In this document: positions 1-6,913 of the stretch, in pieces | Layout of the letters: each line of letters starts with the position of its first letter | Numbering within the stretch: position 1 is the stretch's first letter | NCBI GenBank assembly: GCA_003222835.1 | Contig: QHXE01000133.1 | Span: 1 to 7,822 of the forward strand | Reading direction: 5' to 3' | Length of the DNA stretch: 7,822 nucleotides | From: Acidobacteriota bacterium | GTDB taxonomy: Bacteria; Acidobacteriota; Blastocatellia; Pyrinomonadales; Pyrinomonadaceae | Notes under the pieces: model-generated | The model's input: the letters and a program-made list of their open reading frames with translations, nothing else | What the model was told of the DNA's origin: nothing | Database searches by the model: none | Program-made: the position numbers and the translations under genes

Positions 1-27
1 CCATTCTTCTCTGTGTCCTCCGTGGTA
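1..27. repeat. Edge of a low-complexity intergenic repeat
   Basis: The first bases, containing TCTCTGTGTCCTCCGTGG, lie just past the aldolase stop codon. They resemble the GTGTCC/CCGTGG-rich intergenic repeats that recur in many soil bacterial genomes, and the stem-loop at 6802-6880 has the same flavour. The element is cut by the window edge, so its partner arm cannot be seen. The resemblance is by eye and is only weakly supported. Confidence 0.3.
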
Positions 28-31
28 ATAT

Positions 32-1066
32 TTAGGCAGCTAACACACTTCGCAATTCCCGCAAAGCCGTTTCGATGTCAGCGCGCGCAACATCGCAGTG
101 CGTGACCATGCGGATGGATGAGCCGAAACCAGAGGCTAAAATACCGCGTTCGCGTAGTTGTGCGCAGATCGCATCGGCGGTTTGTCCGGTTTCGGCAACA
201 TCGAAAATGACGATGTTGGTAATTACTTTCTCAGGATCGATTTTCACGCCGGGGAGTTCGGCGACGCCTTCGGCCAGTCGTTTTGCGTTCGCATGATCTT
301 CCGGCAATTGCTTTGGTGATTCCTCCAGAGCCACCAGGCCCGCAGCGGCGAGCACGCCGGCCTGACGCATGCCGCCGCCGAGCATCTTGCGCACGACGCG
401 AGCTTCGTCTATGAACTCGCGCGTTCCCAACAGCATCGATCCTACCGGCGCGCCCAAACCTTTCGACAAACAAAACATTATTGAGTCAGCCGGGCGCGCG
501 AGATCGGCGACGGTTTCGCCCAGTGCCGTCGCGGCGTTGAAAAGTCGCGCGCCGTCGAGATGCACGGGGAGATTTTTTTCATGGGCGCGCGCGCAAACGT
601 CTTCTGTGCGCTCGCGCGTCAGCACCGAACCGCCGGCAAGGTTGTGCGAATTCTCAAGCGCGATCAAACCGGTCGGCGCGACGTAATAGGCGGAGTTGGA
701 ATGCAGCGCGCTCGCAATTTCGTCCCAAGTCAGAATCCCGCTGCTGTCGTTGCTCTTCACCGGCCGCGCCAGCACGCCGGAGAATGCGGACATCGTCGCC
801 ATTTCAAAGTTGAAGATGTGGCCGCGCTCTTCAATGATAACCTCCTGGCCGGGTCGCGTGTGCAGTTTGACTGCCGTCTGATTTCCCATCGAACCGGTCG
901 GCACAAAAAGCGCTGCTTCCTTCTCAAAGATTTCAGCCGCGCGCTCCTGCAAACGATTGACCGTAGGATCTTCGCCGTAAACGTCGTCACCGACTTCGGC
1001 TTCGGCCATTGCTCGCCGCATCGCGGGCGTTGGTTTAGTGACAGTGTCGCTGCGTAGGTCGATCAT
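32..1066 (-). CDS. ltaE: Low-specificity L-threonine aldolase (PLP-dependent)
   Basis: Cytoplasmic pyridoxal-phosphate enzyme that cleaves L-threonine and L-allo-threonine to glycine and acetaldehyde, linking threonine breakdown to glycine supply. The protein of 344 residues has the usual family length. It opens with the family signature [13 protein letters not shown], followed by [12 protein letters not shown] and the phosphate-binding region PTGSMGNQ (about 56-63). ENSHN (138-142) precedes HLDGAR (169-174), whose Asp should contact the cofactor ring nitrogen. Lys202 in [12 protein letters not shown] is the expected Schiff-base lysine. I chose the ATG at 1066 because it starts the conserved signature. 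An in-frame ATG at 1078 would add four residues but lies inside a repeat hairpin (1071-1093). Neither start has a well-spaced ribosome binding site; AGAAG abuts the chosen ATG. No partner gene is adjacent. The fold-type I aldolase assignment is secure; the exact stereospecificity cannot be read from sequence. Confidence 0.93.
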   Translation of the reverse strand: MIDLRSDTVTKPTPAMRRAMAEAEVGDDVYGEDPTVNRLQERAAEIFEKEAALFVPTGSMGNQTAVKLHTRPGQEVIIEERGHIFNFEMATMSAFSGVLARPVKSNDSSGILTWDEIASALHSNSAYYVAPTGLIALENSHNLAGGSVLTRERTEDVCARAHEKNLPVHLDGARLFNAATALGETVADLARPADSIMFCLSKGLGAPVGSMLLGTREFIDEARVVRKMLGGGMRQAGVLAAAGLVALEESPKQLPEDHANAKRLAEGVAELPGVKIDPEKVITNIVIFDVAETGQTADAICAQLRERGILASGFGSSIRMVTHCDVARADIETALRELRSVLAA

Positions 1067-1070
1067 CTTC

Positions 1071-1093
1071 TGTAGCATAGACTTCAGTCTGTG
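1071..1093 (-). repeat. Small GCTACA-ended hairpin repeat before the aldolase start
   Basis: On the plus strand TGTAGC is followed by a hairpin: CATAGAC (1076-1082), loop TTCA, GTCTGTG (1087-1093), seven pairs including one G-T. Read toward the aldolase this is hairpin, GCTACA, GAAG, ATG. The layout matches the two copies at 5886-5939: TGTAGC, about 6 bases, a 4-5 base loop, then the complement. It is probably a dispersed REP-like element that supplies the leader of this gene. Whether it affects expression is unknown. Confidence 0.6.
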
Positions 1094-1182
1094 ATTGTTG
1101 GCGAATCAGAACCACGTGCGAAAACGATCTCAGATATTACCACTCGACGCAAAGAGGAAGTTATCATCATTGTTATCGACTG

Positions 1183-1337
1183 TCATTCACAACTGGTTTC
1201 AACCGGGTGGGTAAGGACCCCCCAAGCGTTGTCTAACCGTTTCAACAGTTTTCGCAGGTGGCCAAAAGGTGTTGAAACGGCTGGAGAATCTTTATCGCTA
1301 ACAGCGTGTCCACCCGGTTGAAACCAGGTGAGAATGA
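1183..1337. repeat. 155-base nested inverted repeat
   Basis: The outer arms 1183-1210 and 1310-1337 are 28 bases each and match as reverse complements at 26 of 28 positions; their core is CTGGTTTCAACCGGGTGG. Inside lies a second perfect pair, CCGTTTCAACA (1237-1247) with TGTTGAAACGG (1270-1280), which extends past one bulge through the TTTT/AAAA bases. A short palindrome, CGCT-AAC-AGCG, sits at 1296-1306. The inner and outer arms share a TTTCAAC motif, which suggests one short unit copied several times. I see no reading frame worth calling and no flanking target-site duplication. It could be a non-autonomous mobile repeat, or a structured RNA or terminator between the aldolase and the bactofilins. 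In the rest of the gap, 1094-1182 and 1359-1403, I see nothing recognisable. Confidence 0.75.
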
Positions 1338-1358
1338 AAAAGTGTAGCCACTATTTTT
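1337..1358. terminator. Possible weak bidirectional terminator
   Basis: AAAAAGTG (1337-1344), loop TAGC, then CACT, a bulged A and TTTTT (1349-1358) form a short stem with A/T tracts on both sides. On the minus strand the hairpin ends in a run of T about 46 bases past the stop of the 1404-2021 bactofilin, a suitable place to end that operon. Only four strong pairs are present, so the call is tentative. Confidence 0.35.
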
Positions 1359-1403
1359 GACGCGGTAGAGATGCGAAGATATGGCTAATCAAGGTGGTCG
1401 GAA

Positions 1404-2021
1404 TCATCTACCGACGGCGACAAAAAGACTCTCTTCTTGCTGCTCGTCCTGGTCGCGCAGATTCTGTGCTTTCTGCGGAATGCTCGAATCGACAGAATCG
1501 GAACGACTCACTTCGACTTTGTTCGGATGCTGATCCGATAGAAAGATGCAGCGGCCTTCGAAGACCGCGCCAGGTTGAATTGAAATAGCGGGAGTCTTGA
1601 TATTTCCGATTACCTTCGAGCTATTGCCAAGCTCGACGCGCTCCAGCGCGTGAATCTCGCCGGTTACCTGGCCTTCAATGACCGCGACCGCGACGCTTAT
1701 GTCGGCCTCAGCTTTCCCGGTCTCAGCTATTATGAGAGTGCCGGTCGCGGATCGAATTCGCCCGGCAACAAAACAATCAATGCGCAGGGTTCCTTCGAAT
1801 CTGAATTCATCAAGGAACGACGGCTTCTCAGCAGCTCGAGACGTGTGCTGAATGGCTGAGGTTTGGTTTAGGTCAGGCGCCGGTTCGAGTTCTTTGAGCC
1901 AGGCATCGAAGTACGCGGATGTGTCGGACGGAATATCGACGGACCTGAAAAGATTGGATGACCTTGGCCCAGAAGACTCTTCGACCGCAAGACTCGAATA
2001 TTGTCTTTCGGAACTGTCCAT
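1404..2021 (-). CDS. Bactofilin family protein (downstream copy)
   Basis: Bactofilins self-assemble without nucleotide into filaments of right-handed beta-helix subunits and act as scaffolds for cell shape, stalks or wall enzymes. This 205-residue protein has a polar, probably disordered N-terminus (about 1-70). The beta-helix core (about 74-158) shows the regular spacing of short hydrophobic strands and glycines, as in RFEGTLRI, FVAGRI, GTLII, VIEGQVTGEI, ERVEL, VIGNIKT and IQPGAVFEG. The tail is charged and Gln/Glu-rich. There is no signal peptide or membrane segment. I chose the ATG at 2021 because GAGGG lies about nine bases upstream; a GTG at 2039 is possible but lacks a ribosome site. 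The gap from the upstream bactofilin stop is 28 bases, so the two are probably cotranscribed. The cores of the two proteins align without gaps (both RF....L.......VAGRI...GTLI), so they are paralogues. The cellular role is not determinable here. Confidence 0.85.
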   Translation of the reverse strand: MDSSERQYSSLAVEESSGPRSSNLFRSVDIPSDTSAYFDAWLKELEPAPDLNQTSAIQHTSRAAEKPSFLDEFRFEGTLRIDCFVAGRIRSATGTLIIAETGKAEADISVAVAVIEGQVTGEIHALERVELGNSSKVIGNIKTPAISIQPGAVFEGRCIFLSDQHPNKVEVSRSDSVDSSIPQKAQNLRDQDEQQEESLFVAVGR

Positions 2022-2049
2022 TTTCAACCGCCCTCGCACGCTTTACTAA

Positions 2050-2709
2050 TTACTTGTCCCCGTGCTCGTTTTTCCACACGCAGCAGTCGCCGTGAAAGAA
2101 AGCGCCGGGCTTCACTGCCAGCGAATTCGTCGAGATATTTCCCATGATGACTGCACCCGGACTTAGTTCGACCCGTTCGTGGCCAATAACGTTACCATTG
2201 ACCCTGCCGCTAATCACAACGACGCCGACTTCGATTTCGGCATCCACACGGGCCTCAGTCGCCACGATCAGCGTGCCCTTCTCCGAAAGAATCCTGCCCG
2301 CTACGTAACCGTTAACGCGCAGCAGGTCCTTGAAGCGAATCTCGCCGTTGAGTTCCGGTTCGCATTCGCCGCCGCCATTTCTCGGTCGCTGCCTGATCGT
2401 GAATCCGCCTCCGTTCGCGCTTAGTTGTCCGGAGATTACTCCATCGACGGGCAGCCAACCGCGGAACGTTGCTTCGCCGATAATCGCCGGGGCCCTGGCT
2501 TGAAAACTAGAAACGTTTCCGCGGCGCGAATTTGGTTGCGAAGGAACCGCGACCGGCCACAACTTTGGCGACTCAGGCCTCGTTACATCGTGCGGCAGCG
2601 CAGAGGGAACCGCGTCTGCTTCGAGCTTGGACCGGACAATCCTGGTTTGAATCTGATGTCGGGTCGTAACTGTTGGCTCGCTCTTGAGAGCTACCTTTGC
2701 TGGGGGCAT
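2050..2709 (-). CDS. Bactofilin family protein with extra N-terminal half-domain
   Basis: Probable polymer-forming cytoskeletal protein of 219 residues and first gene of the bactofilin pair. The ATG at 2709 follows a clear GGAG seven bases upstream. Residues 1-75 are Pro/Ser/Arg-rich with no clear fold. The main beta-helix core spans about 120-209: NGEIRF, LLRVNGYVAGRI, GTLIV, VVVISGRVNGNV, ERVEL, VIMGNIST, VKPGAFFHG. Before it, residues 79-108 (TFRGWLPVDGVISGQL then GGFTIRQRP) repeat the opening of the core: F, L, V-x-G, G and a terminal hydrophobic strand line up with 125-149. This looks like a partial internal duplication joined by a glycine-rich linker. There is no signal peptide, so the protein is likely cytoplasmic or associated with the inner face of the membrane. 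The family call is firm by pattern; partners and role are unknown. Confidence 0.85.
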   Translation of the reverse strand: MPPAKVALKSEPTVTTRHQIQTRIVRSKLEADAVPSALPHDVTRPESPKLWPVAVPSQPNSRRGNVSSFQARAPAIIGEATFRGWLPVDGVISGQLSANGGGFTIRQRPRNGGGECEPELNGEIRFKDLLRVNGYVAGRILSEKGTLIVATEARVDAEIEVGVVVISGRVNGNVIGHERVELSPGAVIMGNISTNSLAVKPGAFFHGDCCVWKNEHGDK

Positions 2710-3079
2710 CGATCTTCTCCACAGAAACCCTGACTACAGTTTCCGAAATTGAGTCCGAATATGTTCGGTGGGAAGAACTAACGATAACGACTGTCCGAGG
2801 GAACGAGCCGTGAATCGAACAAACCAGTTTTTGAGCGCGCGCACAGTATCACAAGCGGCTTGACCATTCAAGGAGATTTTTCAGAGAGCGGTGTGTAAAG
2901 AACTTGTTGACTCCCTCTCCCTCAGGGGCCTCGCGACGAAACCCAAAATACTTCTTTGTCCTTTTTTATCGGAGCAGACAGGAAAAAGCGTGGAGGAGAG
3001 CTTTCTTTTCTTGTTACTCAGCTACACCCTCACACGCCTCCCAGAGGGAGAGGGCGTTTACCTTGAACGCTGAGCATTT
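2710..3079. other. Intergenic region upstream of the bactofilin pair
   Basis: This 370-base gap follows the peptidase stop and precedes the bactofilin start on the same (minus) strand, so it should hold the bactofilin promoter and any peptidase terminator. I found no convincing -35/-10 pair. The best features are the CCCTCTCCCTC inverted pair (2911-3054) and the hairpin at the peptidase stop. The short plus-strand open frames here have no protein-like composition and I do not call them. Confidence 0.6.
2911..3054. repeat. CCCTCTCCCTC / GAGGGAGAGGG inverted pair
   Basis: CCCTCTCCCTC (2913-2923) and its exact reverse complement GAGGGAGAGGG (3044-3054) are separated by 120 bases of T-rich sequence. 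Similar purine/pyrimidine palindromes are common intergenic repeats in bacteria, usually with adjacent arms. Here the arms are far apart, as if an element had split the palindrome or as if they were termini of a small non-autonomous element. No coding content lies between them. Confidence 0.5.
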
Positions 3080-3105
3080 TCACTTTGAATTTTGGATACT
3101 CAGCG
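3068..3105 (-). terminator. Hairpin spanning the peptidase stop codon
   Basis: CGCTGAG (3068-3074) pairs with CTCAGCG (3099-3105), with a smaller palindrome, TTCA-CTT-TGAA, in the loop; the peptidase stop codon (3080-3082) lies inside. This could stabilise or end the peptidase transcript. No T-run follows on the minus strand, so it is not a classic intrinsic terminator and could be chance. Confidence 0.25.
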
Positions 3106-5818
3106 CCAGCGCGTCGTCCATGGCGCAGATGCTCGCTCGCTTCGCCGGAGAAGGCAGCTTGACGTTCGTGAGATCAACTGAAGAATTGCCGATGAGCGTT
3201 GCATTCCCAAGTCTGACCCAACCTCTGCCAAAGTCCAAATAGATCGGCACCAGCATCTTGAAGGTCCCGGATACCCCGGATTGCGTGACCTTGCCAGTGA
3301 GCGTCGTGCCATCCGAACCGAGCTGGTATTCGAAGCGGTAGCTGGGAATTTCCGTTCCGTAGACATACTCATTGAAGAACCAATCCATCTTCCCGTTGTC
3401 ATCCAGATCCATTTGCTTCGTCATATGTTTTTCAACAGTGCGCTTCAAATCCTCAGTCGATACATCCTGGTTGTAATGAGATTTAATGAAATCCTGCATC
3501 ATCGCCATGAAACGTTGGTCGCCGCCGTTGCGCGAATCGAACATCATCCGCCGCAGCATGTGCAGAATGTAAGCGCCTTTGGGATATACGAGGAACTGGT
3601 AGGCGGCGTAAGTCTTGCCGCTGCTCAGGCGGAAACCCTGCGTGACCGGACCAACGGTGTACGGCTTCAGATCGTGCGTCTGAGGTCTTGACTGGGTGAT
3701 GCGGTCGCGCTGTTCGTTCCAGAATTCCAGATACTTCTTTTCGTCGTGCATGGCGATTTGGATAAAAAGCGACGCGGAAAACTCAGCAAAGCCCTCGCTC
3801 ATCCACTGGTCGTGATAGGATTTCCAACCCACCATGTGGCCCCACCACTGATGCGCGATCTCGTGCGGCGCGACATAACGAAAGAAGTTGTTCGTGGCAA
3901 AACGAACGTTACCGCCCGTCGCCATGTAACGTTGTGTCGAATCCATGAAAGCGGTATACGGCATGTAAACGAGTGTGGGCCAAGCCTGTCCGAAGTTGCC
4001 CGCCGGCTGCTGCGTTAAGGCCAGCCTATTAAAGGGAAGCTTGCCAAAATACGCATTGTAGATGCGAGTGGAGTTTTGCGCGTCGGCCAGAATCGGACCG
4101 GACATTCCCAGGGTGTTCATTGAGCCTACTTCCTCAGCGTTGCGCATCGCCGGCACGGCCTCTTCATTTCCGTAATACTCAATCGTGTAACCAGTATCCG
4201 AATCGACCACTTCCTTTTTCTTAAAAACTCCGTAATTAAATCCCGCGACGGCGAGTTGCGTGTCGCCGCTCGACCACTTGGACACCCGCAGGTCGCCATC
4301 ATCAGTTTCCGGCGCGACTGCGGCGCCGGTGCCGATCAATGTCTTTCCTTTAGGATAGCGGAACGTCACATCGAAGGTTGCGCGATCGCCAAAAGCTGTT
4401 CCTTCGTTGTTTGGATACCAGGTGAGACGCGCTCCGGGATTCACGAAGTAATTGCCACCACCGACATCGATAAGAGCGTCACCTCCTGAGTATTCGAGGT
4501 TCAGCTTGTAGGTCTTGCCGCCTTCGAGCGGCTTGGGCCAAATGACGCCAAAGTCGGCATCCTCATCTTTGTTCTGCTGCACGAATGCCAGATCGTGGCC
4601 CTGCTCGTCGCGCACGCGCGAAACTCGCAGCGAACTAAACAGGCGGAAAGGGAGCACCCGCGCGCCGTCATCAAGCACTCGGAAAGCAACCGTATCGTTG
4701 GCCACTAATTTCGCTCCGCGGATGGCGGCGTCAATTTCGTGACGCGTAATGTCATAGATTCGATGATCTTCATCACTGGAAGCTGTGCCTTTGGCGTACT
4801 CGTCGGCGCGATGGAAAGCCGTCCAAAGTCCGCGATCGGTGTCGCCGTAACTCGATAGCAGAACTTCTTCCGGCGAAACTGCGGGAATTCCCAGCGCGTC
4901 GTATTGGAAAATGAGTTTGCTGTATCGCCTGCCATTTACAAAAGCCGTAAAAAATCCCGGGCGATTCGGATTGTAGAGATCGACGAGCGTGCGCAGCTCG
5001 ACGTTGCGGCGCAATGTCTTTCGCAAAAGCGATTGGTTTTCACGATACGCATCCCGCGCGCTCTCGGCCCGTGGTCCATCCGTGCTCATCTTTGCCTGAG
5101 CAGAGGATTTGATCTCTTCGAAGGTTTTGTCGCTGAAGCGAAGCACGAGTCTGTCGAACGACTCTTTGATCGAGGGCTGATTTATAAATAGCGCCAGGTT
5201 GTGCTTTTCCACTTCGGTGGGCGGAGTTAGCGCCAGCTCACCTTCACCGATGAAGACTGCGCCGATAGTCCGATTTTCGACCATGGGAGCAAAATAGATC
5301 TCGCCGCTCGTCAAGGTGAACGTCGCCGCATCCCGTTTGAGCACTAGATTGTTGACGGTGGCATAGGGGCCGGCGAAATCCTGCGGGCTCTTTCCCATCT
5401 GGCGAAGTTGTTGATAGACGGGATCCGAGTTTGGCTTTTCGCCGGTGGGACTTACCGTAACCGCCGCTTCAATCGGCGCAATTTCGAGCTTAACGTCGAC
5501 CGTGGCGACGGCGCCTTCTTCTACTTTCACATCCGCGCGCTGCGCTTCGCTGAATCCCTGCGCCGAGACCGTCACGGTGTATGTTCCCGCGGGCACACCT
5601 TCGATCTTGAAGTGACCTTGCTGGTCGGTCACCGCCGTGAACGTTTGGTTCGTTTCCGTTTCGGATACCGTAATTGCCGCGCCGACTACGACGGCTCCTT
5701 TCGGATCGGTGACCCTGCCTTCGATGCGGCCGCCCGCCCCACGTACGATTACCAGCGGCAGCGCGAGGAAAATTAAAGAGAGAGCCAAGACAAGATTTCT
5801 GAGTCTTTTTTGCTTCAT
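3080..5818 (-). CDS. Exported M1-family zinc metallopeptidase with N-terminal carboxypeptidase-regulatory-like domain
   Basis: Probable secreted or periplasmic zinc peptidase of 912 residues. A basic start and hydrophobic stretch (about 1-27) form a Sec signal peptide. Residues about 30-112 are a carboxypeptidase-regulatory-like beta-sandwich (GRIEGRVTDPKG, TDQQGHFKIEGVPAGTYTVTV). A long M1-type beta region follows, then the catalytic domain: HEIAH at 652-656 and Glu675 after exactly 18 residues (HExxH-x18-E, in SEGFAEF) form the zinc site. Tyr745 in YPKGAYILHMLR is the likely transition-state tyrosine. The usual aminopeptidase GxMEN motif is absent; the matching place reads GNFGQ (607-611) followed by AWPTL, so true aminopeptidase activity should not be assumed. 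The start is supported by GAGG six bases upstream of the ATG. The gene stands alone, divergent from ttcA. The family assignment is secure; the substrate is unknown. Confidence 0.92.
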   Translation of the reverse strand: MKQKRLRNLVLALSLIFLALPLVIVRGAGGRIEGRVTDPKGAVVVGAAITVSETETNQTFTAVTDQQGHFKIEGVPAGTYTVTVSAQGFSEAQRADVKVEEGAVATVDVKLEIAPIEAAVTVSPTGEKPNSDPVYQQLRQMGKSPQDFAGPYATVNNLVLKRDAATFTLTSGEIYFAPMVENRTIGAVFIGEGELALTPPTEVEKHNLALFINQPSIKESFDRLVLRFSDKTFEEIKSSAQAKMSTDGPRAESARDAYRENQSLLRKTLRRNVELRTLVDLYNPNRPGFFTAFVNGRRYSKLIFQYDALGIPAVSPEEVLLSSYGDTDRGLWTAFHRADEYAKGTASSDEDHRIYDITRHEIDAAIRGAKLVANDTVAFRVLDDGARVLPFRLFSSLRVSRVRDEQGHDLAFVQQNKDEDADFGVIWPKPLEGGKTYKLNLEYSGGDALIDVGGGNYFVNPGARLTWYPNNEGTAFGDRATFDVTFRYPKGKTLIGTGAAVAPETDDGDLRVSKWSSGDTQLAVAGFNYGVFKKKEVVDSDTGYTIEYYGNEEAVPAMRNAEEVGSMNTLGMSGPILADAQNSTRIYNAYFGKLPFNRLALTQQPAGNFGQAWPTLVYMPYTAFMDSTQRYMATGGNVRFATNNFFRYVAPHEIAHQWWGHMVGWKSYHDQWMSEGFAEFSASLFIQIAMHDEKKYLEFWNEQRDRITQSRPQTHDLKPYTVGPVTQGFRLSSGKTYAAYQFLVYPKGAYILHMLRRMMFDSRNGGDQRFMAMMQDFIKSHYNQDVSTEDLKRTVEKHMTKQMDLDDNGKMDWFFNEYVYGTEIPSYRFEYQLGSDGTTLTGKVTQSGVSGTFKMLVPIYLDFGRGWVRLGNATLIGNSSVDLTNVKLPSPAKRASICAMDDALALSIQNSK

Positions 5819-5885
5819 GTAATACCTCGGAAGTTAGATCAGGAAACGCGAGGACTTGCCAAGCCCGAAAGTTCAACTGACAGGG

Positions 5886-5939
5886 CATTGTAGCCCAAAC
5901 CGCTAGTTTGCGCGCAAGCTGGCAGCTTGCGCTACAATG
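5886..5939. repeat. Head-to-head pair of 27-base GCTACA hairpin repeats
   Basis: Positions 5886-5912 and 5913-5939 are two abutting 27-base units in opposite orientation, identical at 22 of 27 positions when one is reverse-complemented. Both outer ends are CATTGTAGC / GCTACAATG. Each unit has its own hairpin; the right one is perfect, GCGCAAGCT (5912-5920), loop GGC, AGCTTGCGC (5924-5932). The left is AAAC...GTTT with weaker pairing. Each unit points its GCTACA end at a gene: left to the peptidase, right to ttcA, whose ATG comes eight bases after the repeat. The doublet arrangement recalls REP/BIME elements of other bacteria, but the family here is not one I can name. Confidence 0.75.
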
Positions 5940-5947
5940 TCCGAGCA

Positions 5948-6793
5948 ATGTTCGCCGAGAAGATAAAAACAAGACTGCTCCGTCGCATGGGCGAGGCAAT
6001 CGCAGACTTTCGCATGATCGAAGACGGCGATCGGGTGATGGTCTGTCTTTCGGGCGGCAAGGACAGCCATACGCTGCTCGATTTGCTGCTCGACGTGCAG
6101 CAGCGGGCGCCGGTGAACTTCGATCTGCTGGCCGTAAATCTCGATCAAAAACAGCCCGGCTTTCCCGCAGACGTGTTGCCGAGATATTTGACTGAGCGCG
6201 GTGTGCCGTTTCGGATTGTCGAGCGGGACACTTACTCAATCGTGAAGCGTCTGGTGCCCGAAGGCAAGACTTTCTGCGCGGTCTGCTCGCGTCTGCGGCG
6301 CGGCATTCTTTACAACATTGCGGTCGAAGAACGCTGTTCCAAGATTGCTCTTGGTCATCATGCCGACGATATCATCACGACGTTCCTGCTGAATCTATTC
6401 TACGTTGGCACTTTGAAGGCGATGCCGCCGGTGCTGCGTTCGGACGATGGACGTAATACCGTCATTCGCCCGCTGGCTTATTGTCGCGAAAGCGACCTCG
6501 CTGAATTCGCTGCGCAGGCGAGATTCCCGATCATTCCCTGCGATCTGTGCGGCTCGCAGCCAAACCTGAAACGCGCGCGCATCAAGAAATTGATAGCAGA
6601 GCTTGAAAAAGAGATCCCTCACGTTCGGGCGTCGATGCTGACCGCGCTCGGCCACGCCGTGCCTACGCACTTGCTCGATCCGAACCTGTTCGATTTCAAG
6701 AAACTGTCAGCAGGTATCGGCGATCTAAAAGCCGAACTTGATCAGGCGTTGGGCCATACGGACAGCGAACCGGCGTTGGTGGCGATCGCATAG
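5948..6793 (+). CDS. ttcA: tRNA 2-thiocytidine(32) synthetase TtcA
   Basis: ATP- and iron-sulfur-dependent cytoplasmic enzyme that thiolates cytidine 32 of certain tRNAs. The 281-residue protein closely follows E. coli Ttc[24 protein letters not shown] with the ATP-binding PP-loop SGGKDS at 35-40, then [12 protein letters not shown] and [18 protein letters not shown] with Cys110 and Cys113. Further on are [23 protein letters not shown] and [14 protein letters not shown] with Cys198 and Cys201, ending near NLFDF. In the family, cysteines from these two CxxC pairs bind a [4Fe-4S] cluster; all are present. I chose the ATG at 5948: the in-frame TTG at 5927 lies inside the repeat doublet and would add seven unconserved residues. 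The ribosome site is poor (CGAG). Compared with E. coli TtcA (about 310 residues) it is shorter at both ends. The neighbours do not suggest an operon with other tRNA genes. Confidence 0.95.
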   Translation: MFAEKIKTRLLRRMGEAIADFRMIEDGDRVMVCLSGGKDSHTLLDLLLDVQQRAPVNFDLLAVNLDQKQPGFPADVLPRYLTERGVPFRIVERDTYSIVKRLVPEGKTFCAVCSRLRRGILYNIAVEERCSKIALGHHADDIITTFLLNLFYVGTLKAMPPVLRSDDGRNTVIRPLAYCRESDLAEFAAQARFPIIPCDLCGSQPNLKRARIKKLIAELEKEIPHVRASMLTALGHAVPTHLLDPNLFDFKKLSAGIGDLKAELDQALGHTDSEPALVAIA

Positions 6794-6801
6794 ACGAATT
6801 A

Positions 6802-6880
6802 GCCACGAAAAGGCACAAGATGCACAAAAGGATTTGAAGCCTTGGTCGACATTTTTGAGCCTTTTGTGCGTCTTTGTGGC
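6802..6880. repeat. GCCAC...GTGGC stem-loop repeat between ttcA and the next gene
   Basis: A 15-pair stem (6817-6831 with 6860-6874, one G-T pair) has the core GCACAAAAGG / CCTTTTGTGC and a 28-base loop. GCCAC (6802-6806) and GTGGC (6876-6880) extend it across an unpaired GAAAAGGCAC insert on the left side, and another TTTGTGG copy follows at 6894-6900. It starts nine bases past the ttcA stop and may end that transcript, although no clean T-run follows. The sequence style matches widespread A/C-rich intergenic repeats of unknown function and the fragment at the window start. Confidence 0.55.
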
Positions 6881-6913
6881 CTCATCGCTTTTCTTTGTGG
6901 TTAAATCCCCATC

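Noticed and set aside
560..1057. 165-codon plus-strand open frame
   Set aside because: It is antisense to the well-supported threonine aldolase, with no protein-like motifs.
1091..1321. 76-codon plus-strand open frame in the aldolase-bactofilin gap
   Set aside because: It runs through the inverted repeat 1183-1337, has no ribosome site and has no protein-like pattern.
5833..5862. Candidate peptidase promoter, TTGGCA - 18 bases - TCTAAC on the minus strand
   Set aside because: Transcription would start at or inside the ribosome binding site (GAGG at 5825-5828), leaving no usable leader; the match is probably chance.
5490..6239. 249-codon minus-strand open frame across the divergent region
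   Set aside because: It overlaps the peptidase N-terminus and the conserved 5' part of ttcA in other frames. Its product is Arg/Ala/Ser-rich and shows no domain, so it is a shadow frame.
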